Assembly (NCBI GenBank): GCA_027592025.1
Contig: JAQCIQ010000010.1
Coordinates: 1 to 64,000, forward strand
Origin: Bacteroidota bacterium
Lineage (GTDB): Bacteria; Bacteroidota; Bacteroidia; Flavobacteriales; Flavobacteriaceae
DNA length: 64,000 nucleotides
Direction: 5' to 3'
Under the pieces are notes generated by a model, which was given only the letters and a program-made list of their open reading frames with translations, ran no database searches and was not told the DNA's origin. Below, piece after piece: positions 23,864-33,677 of the stretch. The stretch's first letter is position 1, and each line of letters opens with the position of its first letter. Both the position numbers and the translations under genes were made by a program.

Positions 23864-25078
23864 ATGCGACTACATAGAAACCTTTGCCTAGCCGTTGTGG
23901 AAGGCATCTACCATATTTTTATTGAGAACCAATACGCCGACAAGGTGGTTTATCAAATGCTCAAGCGGGACAAACGTTGGGGCAGCGCTGACCGAAAGTT
24001 TATTGCGGAAACAACTTATGACATCGTTCGTTGGCAAAGACTTTACGCCTCAATAGCAGAGGTCAACATGCCTTTCACCAGAGAAAACATTTGGCGTCTC
24101 TTGTCGGTCTGGCTTGTTCTAAAAGGAATTAAACTTCCCGATTGGCCTCAATTTGCAGACACTCCTACTCGGCGAATTAAAGGTAAGTTTGACGAATATT
24201 CAAAACAGCGTGCAATCATTCAGTCCATTCCCGACTGGTTAGATGAAATGGGAGCATCTGAATTGGGTGACAAAGTATGGGGAAAAGAACTCGAAGCTCA
24301 GAATGAGAAAGCCAAGGTCATCCTAAGAACGAATACTCTAAAAACCAATCGTAAGGATTTGAAACTCAAATTGGAAAGCGAAGGCATTGAATCAAACGAA
24401 TTAAAATCTTATCCAAACGCTCTAGAACTGCTAGAACGGGCTAATGTGTTTCAAACCGAAGCTTTTAAAGATGGTTGGTTCGAAGTGCAAGATGCTTCTT
24501 CTCAACTCGTTGCTGATTATCTCGAAGTTGAACCAGGCATGAGAGTCATCGATGCCTGTGCTGGTGCAGGTGGTAAAACCTTGCATCTCGCGTGCAACAT
24601 GGAAAACAAGGGACAACTCTTGGCACTGGATTTATACAAAAGCAAACTCAATCAACTCAAGACAAGAGCCAAGAGAAATGGGGCTCACAACATTGAGACT
24701 CGCATCATCGATTCAACCAAAGTAATCAAAAAATTGAAGGAGAGTGCTGACCGTTTACTTTTGGACACTCCATGTTCTGGAATCGGCGTCCTAAAACGCA
24801 ACCCTGATGCCAAATGGAAACTATCTCCTGAATTTGTTGAGAACATCAAAAAGACCCAGCAAGAAATTCTGACAAGTTACTCTCGAATGCTCAAGCCTGG
24901 TGGATTGATGGTATATTCAACTTGTTCTGTTTTACCATCTGAGAATCAAAATCAAGTTCAGAAATTTTTATCAAGCGAAGCTGGCCAAAATTTTGAGCTT
25001 CAGAAGGAACAATCTCTTTTTGCCTATAAATGCGGTTACGACGGGTTTTACATGGCTCAAATCAAACGAAAAGAATAG
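23864..25078 (+). CDS. RsmB/NOP-family class I rRNA/tRNA cytosine-C5 methyltransferase
   Basis: The start is the ATG at 23864 (MRLHRNLCLAVVEGIYHIF). An upstream in-frame start at 23795 would lie inside the terminator of the previous gene. The 404-residue enzyme has an AdoMet site DACAGAGGKTLHLACNM, the catalytic-cysteine motifs LDTPCSGIGVLKRNPDAKW and YSTCSVLPSENQNQV, and an N-terminal RNA-binding part. These are diagnostic for m5C methyltransferases. The exact target base in rRNA or tRNA is not determined by sequence. Confidence 0.94.
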   Translation: MRLHRNLCLAVVEGIYHIFIENQYADKVVYQMLKRDKRWGSADRKFIAETTYDIVRWQRLYASIAEVNMPFTRENIWRLLSVWLVLKGIKLPDWPQFADTPTRRIKGKFDEYSKQRAIIQSIPDWLDEMGASELGDKVWGKELEAQNEKAKVILRTNTLKTNRKDLKLKLESEGIESNELKSYPNALELLERANVFQTEAFKDGWFEVQDASSQLVADYLEVEPGMRVIDACAGAGGKTLHLACNMENKGQLLALDLYKSKLNQLKTRAKRNGAHNIETRIIDSTKVIKKLKESADRLLLDTPCSGIGVLKRNPDAKWKLSPEFVENIKKTQQEILTSYSRMLKPGGLMVYSTCSVLPSENQNQVQKFLSSEAGQNFELQKEQSLFAYKCGYDGFYMAQIKRKE

Positions 25079-25110
25079 ATCTTCAATTCTGTTCAAAAGC
25101 CGTGAATAAG

Positions 25111-25146
25111 ATTGGTTAAAATGACACTATTGGCCAATCGAATTGG
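25111..25146. repeat. three ATTGG boxes upstream of purL
   Basis: ATTGG occurs at 25111, within the palindrome ATTGGCCAAT (25129-25138), and again at 25142, 30 bases before the purL ATG. It could be a regulator site or chance. No family is assigned. Confidence 0.3.
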
Positions 25147-25175
25147 TTTATTTTTATAGCTTCAAATCAGTTCCT

Positions 25176-28100
25176 ATGATTCATTTTTTTGGAAGCTTAA
25201 AATCAAAGATATACGCGATTCAAACCAAAGTCCCGTTAAAGCCCTCAGATATCCCAAAATTGGAATGGCTCTTTGGTGATATTCCAGCCATCAGTGACTC
25301 TAGTATCCCAACTTCTTTTATTGGACCTCGCGCGGCAATGGTTACCCCATGGAGTACCAATGCGGTTGAAATTTCCCAAAATATGGGAATCAGTGGTTTA
25401 GTTCGAATAGAGTGTTTTGAACCCGCAGCCAAAATACCTTCATTTGATCCCATGCTTTTTCAGAATTATACGGTTTTGAATCAATCCATTTTTGACATCG
25501 ACAAAAAACCGGAGCCAATTCAAGAAATTACGGACATAAGAGCCTACAACGAGAAAGAAGGTTTGGCATTAAACTCGGAAGAAGTCACCTACTTGGAAGG
25601 CCTTTCTCATCAATTAGAAAGACCGTTGACCGATGCAGAAGTTTTTGGTTTTTCTCAAGTAAACAGCGAACATTGTCGACATAAAATATTCAATGGCACC
25701 TTCGTGATTGACGGCCGAGAAATGCCAGAATCCCTGTTTCAACTGATTAAAAAAACTTCTAAAGTAAATCCCAATCAAATTGTTTCGGCTTACAGGGATA
25801 ATGTGGCCTTTATCAAAGGTCCGGCGTTGACCCAATTTGCCCCAAAAACCGCATACCAAGCCGATTGGTATCAAGAATCGACGTTTGAATCTATCATTTC
25901 TCTCAAAGCTGAAACACATAATTTCCCGACAACAGTAGAACCTTTTAATGGTGCAGCCACTGGCTCAGGAGGAGAAATTAGAGACCGGCTGGCAGGCGGG
26001 ATAGGATCTCTTCCACTTGCAGGGACAGCAGTCTACATGACTCCTTACTGCCGTGCGAACAATCGGGCTTGGGAACAAAACATCCCTGCTCGTCCTTGGC
26101 GTTATCAAACACCAATGGATATATTGATTAAAGCGAGTAATGGCGCTTCTGATTTTGGTAATAAATTTGGTCAACCTCTGATTGCTGGATCGCTTTTAAC
26201 TTTTGAACACGAGGAACTTCAATCCACTTTGGGCTTTGACAAGGTCATTATGTTGGCTGGAGGCGTAGGATATGGAAAAGCCGACTATGCCCATAAAAAA
26301 GAACCAAAAGCTGGCGACGTCATTGTTGTTCTTGGAGGAGACAATTATCGCATCGGTATGGGAGGAGCAGCTGTTTCGAGCACAGATACTGGAGCCTATG
26401 CTTCTGGAATAGAGTTGAATGCCGTTCAAAGGTCCAATCCCGAAATGCAGAAACGCGTTGCTGACACCATTCGAGCATTAGTGGAAAGTACTGATAATCC
26501 GGTTATATCGATACATGATCACGGCGCAGGTGGTCACCTGAATTGCTTGTCTGAACTGGTCGAAAATTCTGGCGGAAAGATTAATATTGACCTGTTACCA
26601 GTCGGCGACCCTACCCTATCATTCAAAGAAATTATTGGCAATGAATCTCAAGAACGTATGGGTCTTATCATTCCAAAATCTTTTGTCCCAAGGCTTAGAG
26701 AAATTGCCGATCGAGAAAGGGCTCCAATGTTTGTCGTTGGAGAAGTTACAGGAGACCACAGATTTGAATTCGTCTCTGAGTCAACGGGAGAAAAACCCAT
26801 GTCACTTGCTTTGGAAGATATGTTTGGAAGTTCCCCAAAAACTATCATGTCAGATCAAACTATTGAGGCCACGTTCGAGCCAATTATTTACAAACAAGAA
26901 GATTTTCAATCTCATTTGAAATCAGTTCTGAATCTCGAGGCAGTGGCTTGCAAAGATTGGCTGACCAATAAGGTCGATCGCTGTGTAGGTGGACGAGTAG
27001 CCACTCAACAATGCACCGGTCCATTACAACTCCCCTTGAACAACTGTGGGGTAATGGCATTGGATTTTACCAGTAACCAAGGCGTTGCCACCTCAATTGG
27101 TCATGCTCCAGTTTCGGGACTCATCGACCCAATTGCTGGCAGTTTGAACAGTATTGGCGAAGCCTTGTCGAATATTATTTGGGCACCGCTTGAACATGGA
27201 TTATCGGGTGTTTCCTTGTCCGCCAATTGGATGTGGCCATGTAACAACCCTGGCGAAGATGCTCGGTTGTACCGCGCTGTGCAGGCCGTATCCGATTTCT
27301 CGATCGCTCTAGGAATCAATGTGCCTACAGGTAAAGACTCACTCTCAATGAAGCAGAAGTATAACGACAGAGACGTGATTACGCCAGGAACGGTGATTAT
27401 TTCTGCGACTGGACATTGTTCTGATATCCGAAAGACTGTTTCGCCAATATTGCAAAAAAACGCAGGTGCAATTTTTTACCTCAACCTGTCTCGATACGAC
27501 TATAAACTGGGAGGCAGTGCATTTGGTCAATCATTGAACAAAATTGGAAATGAGACGCCTACAATCAATGACGCGTCTTTCTTTAAATTGAAATTTGATC
27601 AAGTCCAGTCTCTAATTAAAGGCGGACATCTTGCCGCTGGTCATGATGTTGGTTCTGGAGGGTTGATTACAACACTCCTTGAAATGTGTTTTGCAGACGT
27701 GCAACTCGGCGCCAATTTTGATCTGACTGAATTGAATGAATCTGATTCTACTCGGCTATTATTTGCTGAAAATATAGCACTAGTCTTTCAAGCCAAAACG
27801 GTTGCTTCCGAGGAAGCAATCAAAAAATTAATTCCAGAGGCTGTTCAAATTGGCTATGCTACCTCATCAGACACCCTATTCATCCTCAACCACAAAAATC
27901 AACTCACTTTAACTGTTTCCGAACTGAGAGATGTTTGGTTCCAATCGTCATACGAGATGGATAAGGCTCAAACGGCCAATGATTTGGCCAAAGTAAGATT
28001 CGACCACTACAAAACCCAACCTCTTTCATACCTTTTTCCAAAAGGTTTTGACGGAAGTTTACCCAAAAAACCTCAAGGCCGTCGCCCTTGCGCTGGGATT

Positions 28101-28829
28101 TTGCGTGAAAAAGGAAGCAACAGCGATCGAGAAATGGCTCACGCCCTTTATTTGGCCGGCTTTGAAGTCAAAGACATTCACATGACTGACCTAATTTCGG
28201 GCAGAGAAAACCTGGAAGATCTTTCATTTCTTGGCGCTGTAGGAGGATTTTCTAATTCGGATGTTCTTGGTTCTGCTAAAGGATGGGCAGGAGCATTTAA
28301 GTATAACGACAAGGCCAGAGAGTCGTTGGCTAAATTCTTCAATAGACAAGACACTCTGTCGATAGGTATTTGTAATGGTTGCCAATTATTTATGGAGCTC
28401 AATCTGATCAATTCCGATTTGGAACAACCTGGAAAAATGACTCACAATCAATCACAAAAACACGAGAGCATATTTACTTCAGTAAAGATTGAGGCCAACA
28501 ACTCAATCATGTTGGGTTCTTTAGCGGGTTCCACTTTAGGAATTTGGGTCAGTCATGGCGAAGGTAAGTTCGATTTACCTTTACCTGAAAGTCGCTACAG
28601 GGTTGTAGCAAAATACGGATACCACTCATATCCAGCCAATCCAAACGGATCAGACTATAATACCGCCATGCTGTGCGATCTCACCGGTAGACATTTAGTA
28701 ACGATGCCACATATTGAAAGATCAATTTTTCAATGGAATTGGGCCTATTACCCCGACAGATCTGACTCAGTCAGTCCATGGCTTGAAGCCTTTGTCAACG
28801 CCAGAAATTGGGTGCTAAAGCATTCCTAA
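25176..28829 (+). CDS. purL: phosphoribosylformylglycinamidine synthase
   Basis: The enzyme converts FGAR, glutamine and ATP to FGAM in purine synthesis. ATG 25176 (MIHFFGSLKSKIYAIQTK) is chosen over the upstream ATG at 25143. The 1217-residue single-chain (large) PurL has an N-terminal PurS-like part, two AIRS-type synthetase halves (SLKAETHNFPTTVEPFNGAATGSGGEIRD; VPTGKDSLSMKQKY) and a C-terminal class I glutaminase. The glutaminase begins at GRRPCAGILREKG, with nucleophile Cys in GICNGCQLFMEL and VTMPHIERSIFQWNWAYYP. The length is typical of gamma-proteobacterial and Bacteroidota PurL. Confidence 0.97.
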   Translation: MIHFFGSLKSKIYAIQTKVPLKPSDIPKLEWLFGDIPAISDSSIPTSFIGPRAAMVTPWSTNAVEISQNMGISGLVRIECFEPAAKIPSFDPMLFQNYTVLNQSIFDIDKKPEPIQEITDIRAYNEKEGLALNSEEVTYLEGLSHQLERPLTDAEVFGFSQVNSEHCRHKIFNGTFVIDGREMPESLFQLIKKTSKVNPNQIVSAYRDNVAFIKGPALTQFAPKTAYQADWYQESTFESIISLKAETHNFPTTVEPFNGAATGSGGEIRDRLAGGIGSLPLAGTAVYMTPYCRANNRAWEQNIPARPWRYQTPMDILIKASNGASDFGNKFGQPLIAGSLLTFEHEELQSTLGFDKVIMLAGGVGYGKADYAHKKEPKAGDVIVVLGGDNYRIGMGGAAVSSTDTGAYASGIELNAVQRSNPEMQKRVADTIRALVESTDNPVISIHDHGAGGHLNCLSELVENSGGKINIDLLPVGDPTLSFKEIIGNESQERMGLIIPKSFVPRLREIADRERAPMFVVGEVTGDHRFEFVSESTGEKPMSLALEDMFGSSPKTIMSDQTIEATFEPIIYKQEDFQSHLKSVLNLEAVACKDWLTNKVDRCVGGRVATQQCTGPLQLPLNNCGVMALDFTSNQGVATSIGHAPVSGLIDPIAGSLNSIGEALSNIIWAPLEHGLSGVSLSANWMWPCNNPGEDARLYRAVQAVSDFSIALGINVPTGKDSLSMKQKYNDRDVITPGTVIISATGHCSDIRKTVSPILQKNAGAIFYLNLSRYDYKLGGSAFGQSLNKIGNETPTINDASFFKLKFDQVQSLIKGGHLAAGHDVGSGGLITTLLEMCFADVQLGANFDLTELNESDSTRLLFAENIALVFQAKTVASEEAIKKLIPEAVQIGYATSSDTLFILNHKNQLTLTVSELRDVWFQSSYEMDKAQTANDLAKVRFDHYKTQPLSYLFPKGFDGSLPKKPQGRRPCAGILREKGSNSDREMAHALYLAGFEVKDIHMTDLISGRENLEDLSFLGAVGGFSNSDVLGSAKGWAGAFKYNDKARESLAKFFNRQDTLSIGICNGCQLFMELNLINSDLEQPGKMTHNQSQKHESIFTSVKIEANNSIMLGSLAGSTLGIWVSHGEGKFDLPLPESRYRVVAKYGYHSYPANPNGSDYNTAMLCDLTGRHLVTMPHIERSIFQWNWAYYPDRSDSVSPWLEAFVNARNWVLKHS

Positions 28830-28884
28830 CCCATGGCATAATTATTGCAACTGTTTGTCAGGACTAGAACTAATAACCTGTTCA

Positions 28885-31296
28885 ATGAAAATTCCATTTT
28901 TCCTCATTTGCTTATTTGGGCTCGCTTCATTCAGCACCTATTGTCAGACTCAAAACCATCATCGTGCAAAAATTTTCTATCACAGTCAAAAAGATCTTCA
29001 AAAAATGAATGAGGCAGGCATTGCTTTGGACCATGCCAAGTCGAAAAAAAATGTTTTTGTTGAATCTGACTTTTCAGATTTTGAGATCAATACGGCAAAA
29101 GAATTGGGTTTGGATGTTGAAATCATCATTCCAAATGTCAGCGAGTATTACGTTAGACGTAACAAGGGATTAATCCAAGATATTGAAAGATCAGTATCAC
29201 GAAATGCGCAATGTGAAAATGAATCCAACTACAATTACGACGTTCCTGTCAATTACGATATCAAAAGTGGAACTGATTTTGGAGGTTTCTACACTTATGC
29301 CGAAATGCTGCAGGAGTTAGATGACATGCACGCTCAATACCCCGATTTGATCAGTGCGCGTGCAGATTTAAACAACCCGAGTTCACCGACAACTCATCAA
29401 ACCGAGGAAGGACGGTATTTACAATGGGTAAAAATATCTGACAATCCAAACACCGAAGAGAGTGAGCCTCAAATTTTATTTGATGCCATTCATCATGCAA
29501 GAGAACCAGCCTCATTGCAGCAACTCATTTTCTTTATGTGGTATCTTTTAGAGAATTATAGCACAGATAATGAAATCAAAGATTTGGTCGATAATACTGA
29601 AATATATTTTATTCCTTGTATTAATCCAGATGGATATATCTACAACGAAACAACAAATCCCTCAGGAGGAGGCTTGTGGCGGAAAAATCGCCGAGGAACC
29701 TATGGAGTAGATAATAATAGAAATTATTCATACATCACACCGCAAGGCAATGAAGTTTGGAATACTGTTGGAACCTCTAACATGACGTCAGGAGAAACCT
29801 ACGCTGGAACTGGTCCGTTTTCTGAACCTGAAAATCAAGCCATCCGGTATTTTGTTGAAACTCATGATTTCAAGATCGCATTGAATTCGCATACTTACGG
29901 AAACTTGCTCCTGTTTCCTTATGGGTATGCAAACAACACCCCTACCTCAGATAACACCATTTTCGAGAACATTACCAGCATTATGGTTGCGCAAAACAAT
30001 TTTGATAACAAAATTTCATCAGAACTATACCCTGCGGCTGGAGACAGTGATGATTTTATGTATGGGATGCTCCAAACAGAAAACGGTGGTACACGAAATA
30101 AAGTTTTTGCCATGACACCAGAAATAGGACCATCATTTTGGCCCAACGCCAGTGACATTGTTGGCATTTGCCAAGACATGGCTGACACGAATTTAAACGC
30201 TCTCAAACTAATTCACAATTATGGGTTATTGACCGATCTATCTGCAGACAACCTCTCTACCGCCAACCCTGCTATAAGCTATCAACTTGAACGATTAGGC
30301 TTAGCAGATGACGGGAGTTTTAATGTCTCCATAGAACCCATCAGTACTAATATTTCCTCAGTAGGAGCAAGCGACACGTTCAGCAATTTATCTCAGGGAG
30401 AAATCGTCTCTGGAGATATTACACTAAATCTCAATTCTGGCATGAACCCCGGAGACCTAATAAGCTTTGATTTTGTTCTTGACCATGGCTTGTTTGAAAC
30501 CAGAACTCGTGTTTCCAAAATTTATGGTTCTTCATCTCTCTTGCTTGAAGACCCCGCCGACAGCGTTTCAGTCAATTGGGATTCCACATCTTGGGGAACT
30601 ACTTCGACCGAATACGTCTCTTCAAGCACCTCAATCACCGATTCTCCAAACGGAAATTACTTGCCCAATACCGACAGTTCAATTCAACTCAGCAATCCCA
30701 TCGATTTATCATCAGGGATACTGGATGCCAGAGTTGCTTTTATGGCCCAGTGGGATTTAGAAGCAGGATTTGACTACGTCCAACTTGAGGTTTCGATAGA
30801 CGGCGGCAATTCCTGGATTCCTCAATGCGGCAGATATACAAGAACAGGAGTTGTAAACCAGTCTGGAGCTGAAGGAGAGCCAATTTATGAAGGAACACAG
30901 TCCGATTGGGTTCGAGAAAGCATTTCCTTAAATGACTATTTGGGTGAAAACGTATTATTCAGATTCAAACTTCATTCTGATGAGGCTGTTGAATTGGATG
31001 GGTTTTATTTTGACAACCTAACCGTTTCTGTAGTAAGTCAGAATTTATATACTACAGAGTTTAACACAGATGAAGTTCATTTGTATCCCAATCCGACCTC
31101 TGGAATGCTATATGTTCAAACGACTCTTGAAAACTTCAATATCCAAATTTCTAATATCTTAGGAAAAGTGGTTTTCCAGTCTCAGTCAAATTCGGGTCAT
31201 TCTAAAGTCTCTATGCAAGATTTTGCTGCTGGACTCTACTTTGTTTCACTTTTTAATCAAGAGCGTCACAAAAAATTTAAGGTGATTAAAAAATAG
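28885..31296 (+). CDS. secreted M14 zinc carboxypeptidase with type IX sorting domain
   Basis: The start is ATG 28885. A TTG at 28855 is also open but precedes the signal peptide (MKIPFFLICLFGLASFSTYCQ). The 803-residue protein has an N-terminal propeptide-like part and an M14 catalytic domain. Zinc ligands lie in DAIHHAREPASLQQ (HxxE) and ALNSHTYGNLLLFPYG, with INPDGY, NRRGTYGVDNNRNY and the catalytic Glu in TPEIGPSFWPN. A beta-rich part follows, with a jelly-roll-like ARVAFMAQWDLEAGFDYVQLEVSIDGG. It ends in a Por sorting domain (LYPNPTSGMLYVQT...FKVIKK). It probably digests extracellular protein at the cell surface. Confidence 0.95.
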   Translation: MKIPFFLICLFGLASFSTYCQTQNHHRAKIFYHSQKDLQKMNEAGIALDHAKSKKNVFVESDFSDFEINTAKELGLDVEIIIPNVSEYYVRRNKGLIQDIERSVSRNAQCENESNYNYDVPVNYDIKSGTDFGGFYTYAEMLQELDDMHAQYPDLISARADLNNPSSPTTHQTEEGRYLQWVKISDNPNTEESEPQILFDAIHHAREPASLQQLIFFMWYLLENYSTDNEIKDLVDNTEIYFIPCINPDGYIYNETTNPSGGGLWRKNRRGTYGVDNNRNYSYITPQGNEVWNTVGTSNMTSGETYAGTGPFSEPENQAIRYFVETHDFKIALNSHTYGNLLLFPYGYANNTPTSDNTIFENITSIMVAQNNFDNKISSELYPAAGDSDDFMYGMLQTENGGTRNKVFAMTPEIGPSFWPNASDIVGICQDMADTNLNALKLIHNYGLLTDLSADNLSTANPAISYQLERLGLADDGSFNVSIEPISTNISSVGASDTFSNLSQGEIVSGDITLNLNSGMNPGDLISFDFVLDHGLFETRTRVSKIYGSSSLLLEDPADSVSVNWDSTSWGTTSTEYVSSSTSITDSPNGNYLPNTDSSIQLSNPIDLSSGILDARVAFMAQWDLEAGFDYVQLEVSIDGGNSWIPQCGRYTRTGVVNQSGAEGEPIYEGTQSDWVRESISLNDYLGENVLFRFKLHSDEAVELDGFYFDNLTVSVVSQNLYTTEFNTDEVHLYPNPTSGMLYVQTTLENFNIQISNILGKVVFQSQSNSGHSKVSMQDFAAGLYFVSLFNQERHKKFKVIKK

Positions 31297-31362
31297 GAAG
31301 TATCAATTAGTGGGATCAACTGACTTTTTTTTCCTATTTTGCCTTCACTAAATGTTTGACTC

Positions 31363-33138
31363 ATGAGTGTTGCAGTTACCCGCGTTTTTGACTTCCCCTA
31401 CTACCAACTCGAAAAATTTAAATTGGAGTGCGCCTTCGCAACCAAAAAGAAAGGAAATTGGGAGGTACTTTCCTCTCAAGCCTTTATTGATCAAGCGAAT
31501 AACGTCAGCCGAGGACTGCTGAGACTCGGCGTGCAAGCGAATGATAAAATTGCCGTAATCACTTCAAACAATCGCAACGAATGGAGTGTGTTAGACTTGG
31601 CAGTCTTGCAAATTGGGGCACAAAACGCACCCATTTACCCTACCATAGCAGCCGATGACTATGCTTACATCATCAACCACTCGGAGTCGACCTATTGTTT
31701 TGCATCGGATGAAGAGATTTATAAAAAACTAAAAAGCGTAGAAAAAGACATCAACCTCAAAGGGATTTACACTTTTGATGAAGTGCAGGGGGCTGATCAC
31801 TGGTCAAAAGTCATTGAGTTGGGCAAAGACATGAGTAATAACGATGAGCTTGAACAACGGAAAGCCGTTGTAAAACCTTCCGATTTAGCCACCCTGATCT
31901 ACACTTCTGGGACAACAGGAAAACCAAAAGGCGTGATGCTTTCTCATCACAATTTAGTTACTAATGTTCTGGATGGCGAAAAAAGAGTTCCTGTAACCTA
32001 TGGTGGTTCAGTAGCCCTAAGCTTCTTGCCTGTTTGTCACGTTTTCGAAAGGATCATCTTGTACCTCTATCAATATTGTGGCGTTTCAACCTACTTCGCA
32101 GAGTCCCTTGAATTGCTTACCGTTAACATCAAAGAAGTCAAACCAAACATCATGACCGCTGTGCCGCGACTGTATGAAAAAGTTTACGACGGTATCATTG
32201 CCAAAGGAGAAGGGCTAAAAGGAATTAAGAAGGCTCTTTTCTTTTGGGCTGTTAGTTTGGGATTGAAATTTGAACCATACGGTCAAAATGGATTTTTATA
32301 CGAATTGAAGTTGAAAATAGCCCGCAAACTCATATTTAGTAAATGGAAGGAGGCTCTCGGCGGCAACATGGATCTATTTGTTTCGGGTAGTGCTCCCTTG
32401 CAGTCCAGACTCGCAAGAGTTTTTGCTGCTGCTGGAATGCCAATTATGGAAGGCTATGGTTTGACTGAAACCTCTCCAATTGTCTCGGTTAATGATGAAC
32501 GAAACGGAGGATTCAGAATAGGAACGGTCGGTCGGGTGATTGATAATGTTGAAGTTAAAATTGCTGAAGACGGCGAAATTTTAGTCAAGGGTCCTAATGT
32601 CATGCAAGGGTATTATAAAGATCCTATTCAAACGGCTGAGGTCATGACTGGAGCTTATTTTCACACCGGTGACATCGGAGAAATTGACCGTGATGGCTTT
32701 CTGAGAATCACTGACAGAAAAAAGGAAATGTTCAAGACTAGCGGAGGTAAATACATTGCACCAGCGGTTATAGAAAGTCAACTAAAACAATCTAGGTTTA
32801 TTGAACAAGTAATGGTTGTTGGTGAAGGCGAAAAAATGCCAGCTGCAATTGTTCAACCGAATTTTGTGTTTATCACCGAATGGATGAAACGAAAAAAGAT
32901 TGAAGGTCCCTACACTCCCGAGAACATAGCCAACTCACCTGTTGTAATTGATCGTATTCAAAAAGAAATAGATGCCGTTAATCCGCATTTTGGGCGTTGG
33001 GAACAAATCAAAGCGTTTAGACTCACGCCAGAGATGTGGACGATAGACGACGGTCACTTGACCCCGACCATGAAGATGAAGCGCAGAGTAATCAAGGAAC
33101 AATACCTTGCCCTTATAGAGGATATTTATAGGGGATAA
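31363..33138 (+). CDS. long-chain acyl-CoA synthetase (AMP-forming)
   Basis: The 591-residue enzyme activates fatty acids to acyl-CoA through an acyl-AMP. It has the P-loop TLIYTSGTTGKPKGVMLSHHN near residue 176, GYGLTETSPIVSVND near 366, and the hinge and C-domain HTGDIGEIDRDGFLRITDRKKEMFKTSGGKYIAP near 430-463. It is of the ACSL type, with VPRLYEKVYDGI present. It lies just upstream of the MarR/beta-oxidation operon, and its product would feed those enzymes. Confidence 0.95.
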   Translation: MSVAVTRVFDFPYYQLEKFKLECAFATKKKGNWEVLSSQAFIDQANNVSRGLLRLGVQANDKIAVITSNNRNEWSVLDLAVLQIGAQNAPIYPTIAADDYAYIINHSESTYCFASDEEIYKKLKSVEKDINLKGIYTFDEVQGADHWSKVIELGKDMSNNDELEQRKAVVKPSDLATLIYTSGTTGKPKGVMLSHHNLVTNVLDGEKRVPVTYGGSVALSFLPVCHVFERIILYLYQYCGVSTYFAESLELLTVNIKEVKPNIMTAVPRLYEKVYDGIIAKGEGLKGIKKALFFWAVSLGLKFEPYGQNGFLYELKLKIARKLIFSKWKEALGGNMDLFVSGSAPLQSRLARVFAAAGMPIMEGYGLTETSPIVSVNDERNGGFRIGTVGRVIDNVEVKIAEDGEILVKGPNVMQGYYKDPIQTAEVMTGAYFHTGDIGEIDRDGFLRITDRKKEMFKTSGGKYIAPAVIESQLKQSRFIEQVMVVGEGEKMPAAIVQPNFVFITEWMKRKKIEGPYTPENIANSPVVIDRIQKEIDAVNPHFGRWEQIKAFRLTPEMWTIDDGHLTPTMKMKRRVIKEQYLALIEDIYRG

Positions 33139-33177
33139 CCCACACACTCATTTGAGCCGTTCATAACATTTTAATTT

Positions 33178-33199
33178 TTTACTATGCATGCATAGTAAA
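33178..33199. promoter_or_regulatory. 22-bp perfect palindrome, candidate MarR operator
   Basis: The core ACTATGCATGCATAGT (33181-33196), extended by TTT/AAA, forms a perfect 22-bp dyad 20 bases upstream of the marR ATG. A TAGATTTG -7-like box (33206-33213) follows directly. The position fits an operator for autorepression of the MarR gene and of the fad operon behind it. Confidence 0.7.
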
Positions 33200-33218
33200 T
33201 TTGATTAGATTTGTTTTT

Positions 33219-33677
33219 ATGAAAAAACTCACCGTTGAATACGCCTTGCGCACCACTTGGTTATCCATCCAAAAGATGTATAATGATGAGGCTCAAAAGT
33301 TTGGAACAACCATGTCGATCGGCTTTGCCTTGTTGAGTCTTGATCCTGAGACTGGAACCCCATCGACAGCCTTAGGGCCTAAAATGGGCATTGAGCCAAC
33401 AAGTCTGTCAAGAATCTTAAAGTCAATGGAGGATTCGAGCTTAATTTACAGAACTCCTAACCCCGAGGATGGCAGAGGTGTTCTCATTCATTTGACCGAA
33501 TATGGCAAAGAGCGCAGAGATTTTACCAGACAACAGGTTTTAGATTTCAATAAGGCCGTCGCAGAAAAGGTGTCAGCCGAAAAACTCGATGACTTCTTTG
33601 AAATCATTAGCCAAATCAATCAAGTCGTTCATCACCAAAAAACGTTGAATTATAACGTTCCAATATCCGAAATATGA
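33219..33677 (+). CDS. MarR family transcriptional regulator, probable repressor of the fatty-acid operon
   Basis: The start is ATG 33219 (MKKLTVEYALRTTWLSIQKMYNDE). An earlier in-frame ATA/TTG start would overlap the -7 box. The product has about 152 residues and contains a winged helix-turn-helix (GTPSTALGPKMGIEPTSLSRILKSMEDSSLIYRTPNPEDGRGVLIHLTEYGKERR) with helical dimerisation ends. The stop overlaps the next gene start by 4 bases. Placement at the head of beta-oxidation genes suggests a ligand-responsive repressor that senses an acyl-CoA or fatty acid, which is inference. Confidence 0.93.
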   Translation: MKKLTVEYALRTTWLSIQKMYNDEAQKFGTTMSIGFALLSLDPETGTPSTALGPKMGIEPTSLSRILKSMEDSSLIYRTPNPEDGRGVLIHLTEYGKERRDFTRQQVLDFNKAVAEKVSAEKLDDFFEIISQINQVVHHQKTLNYNVPISEI

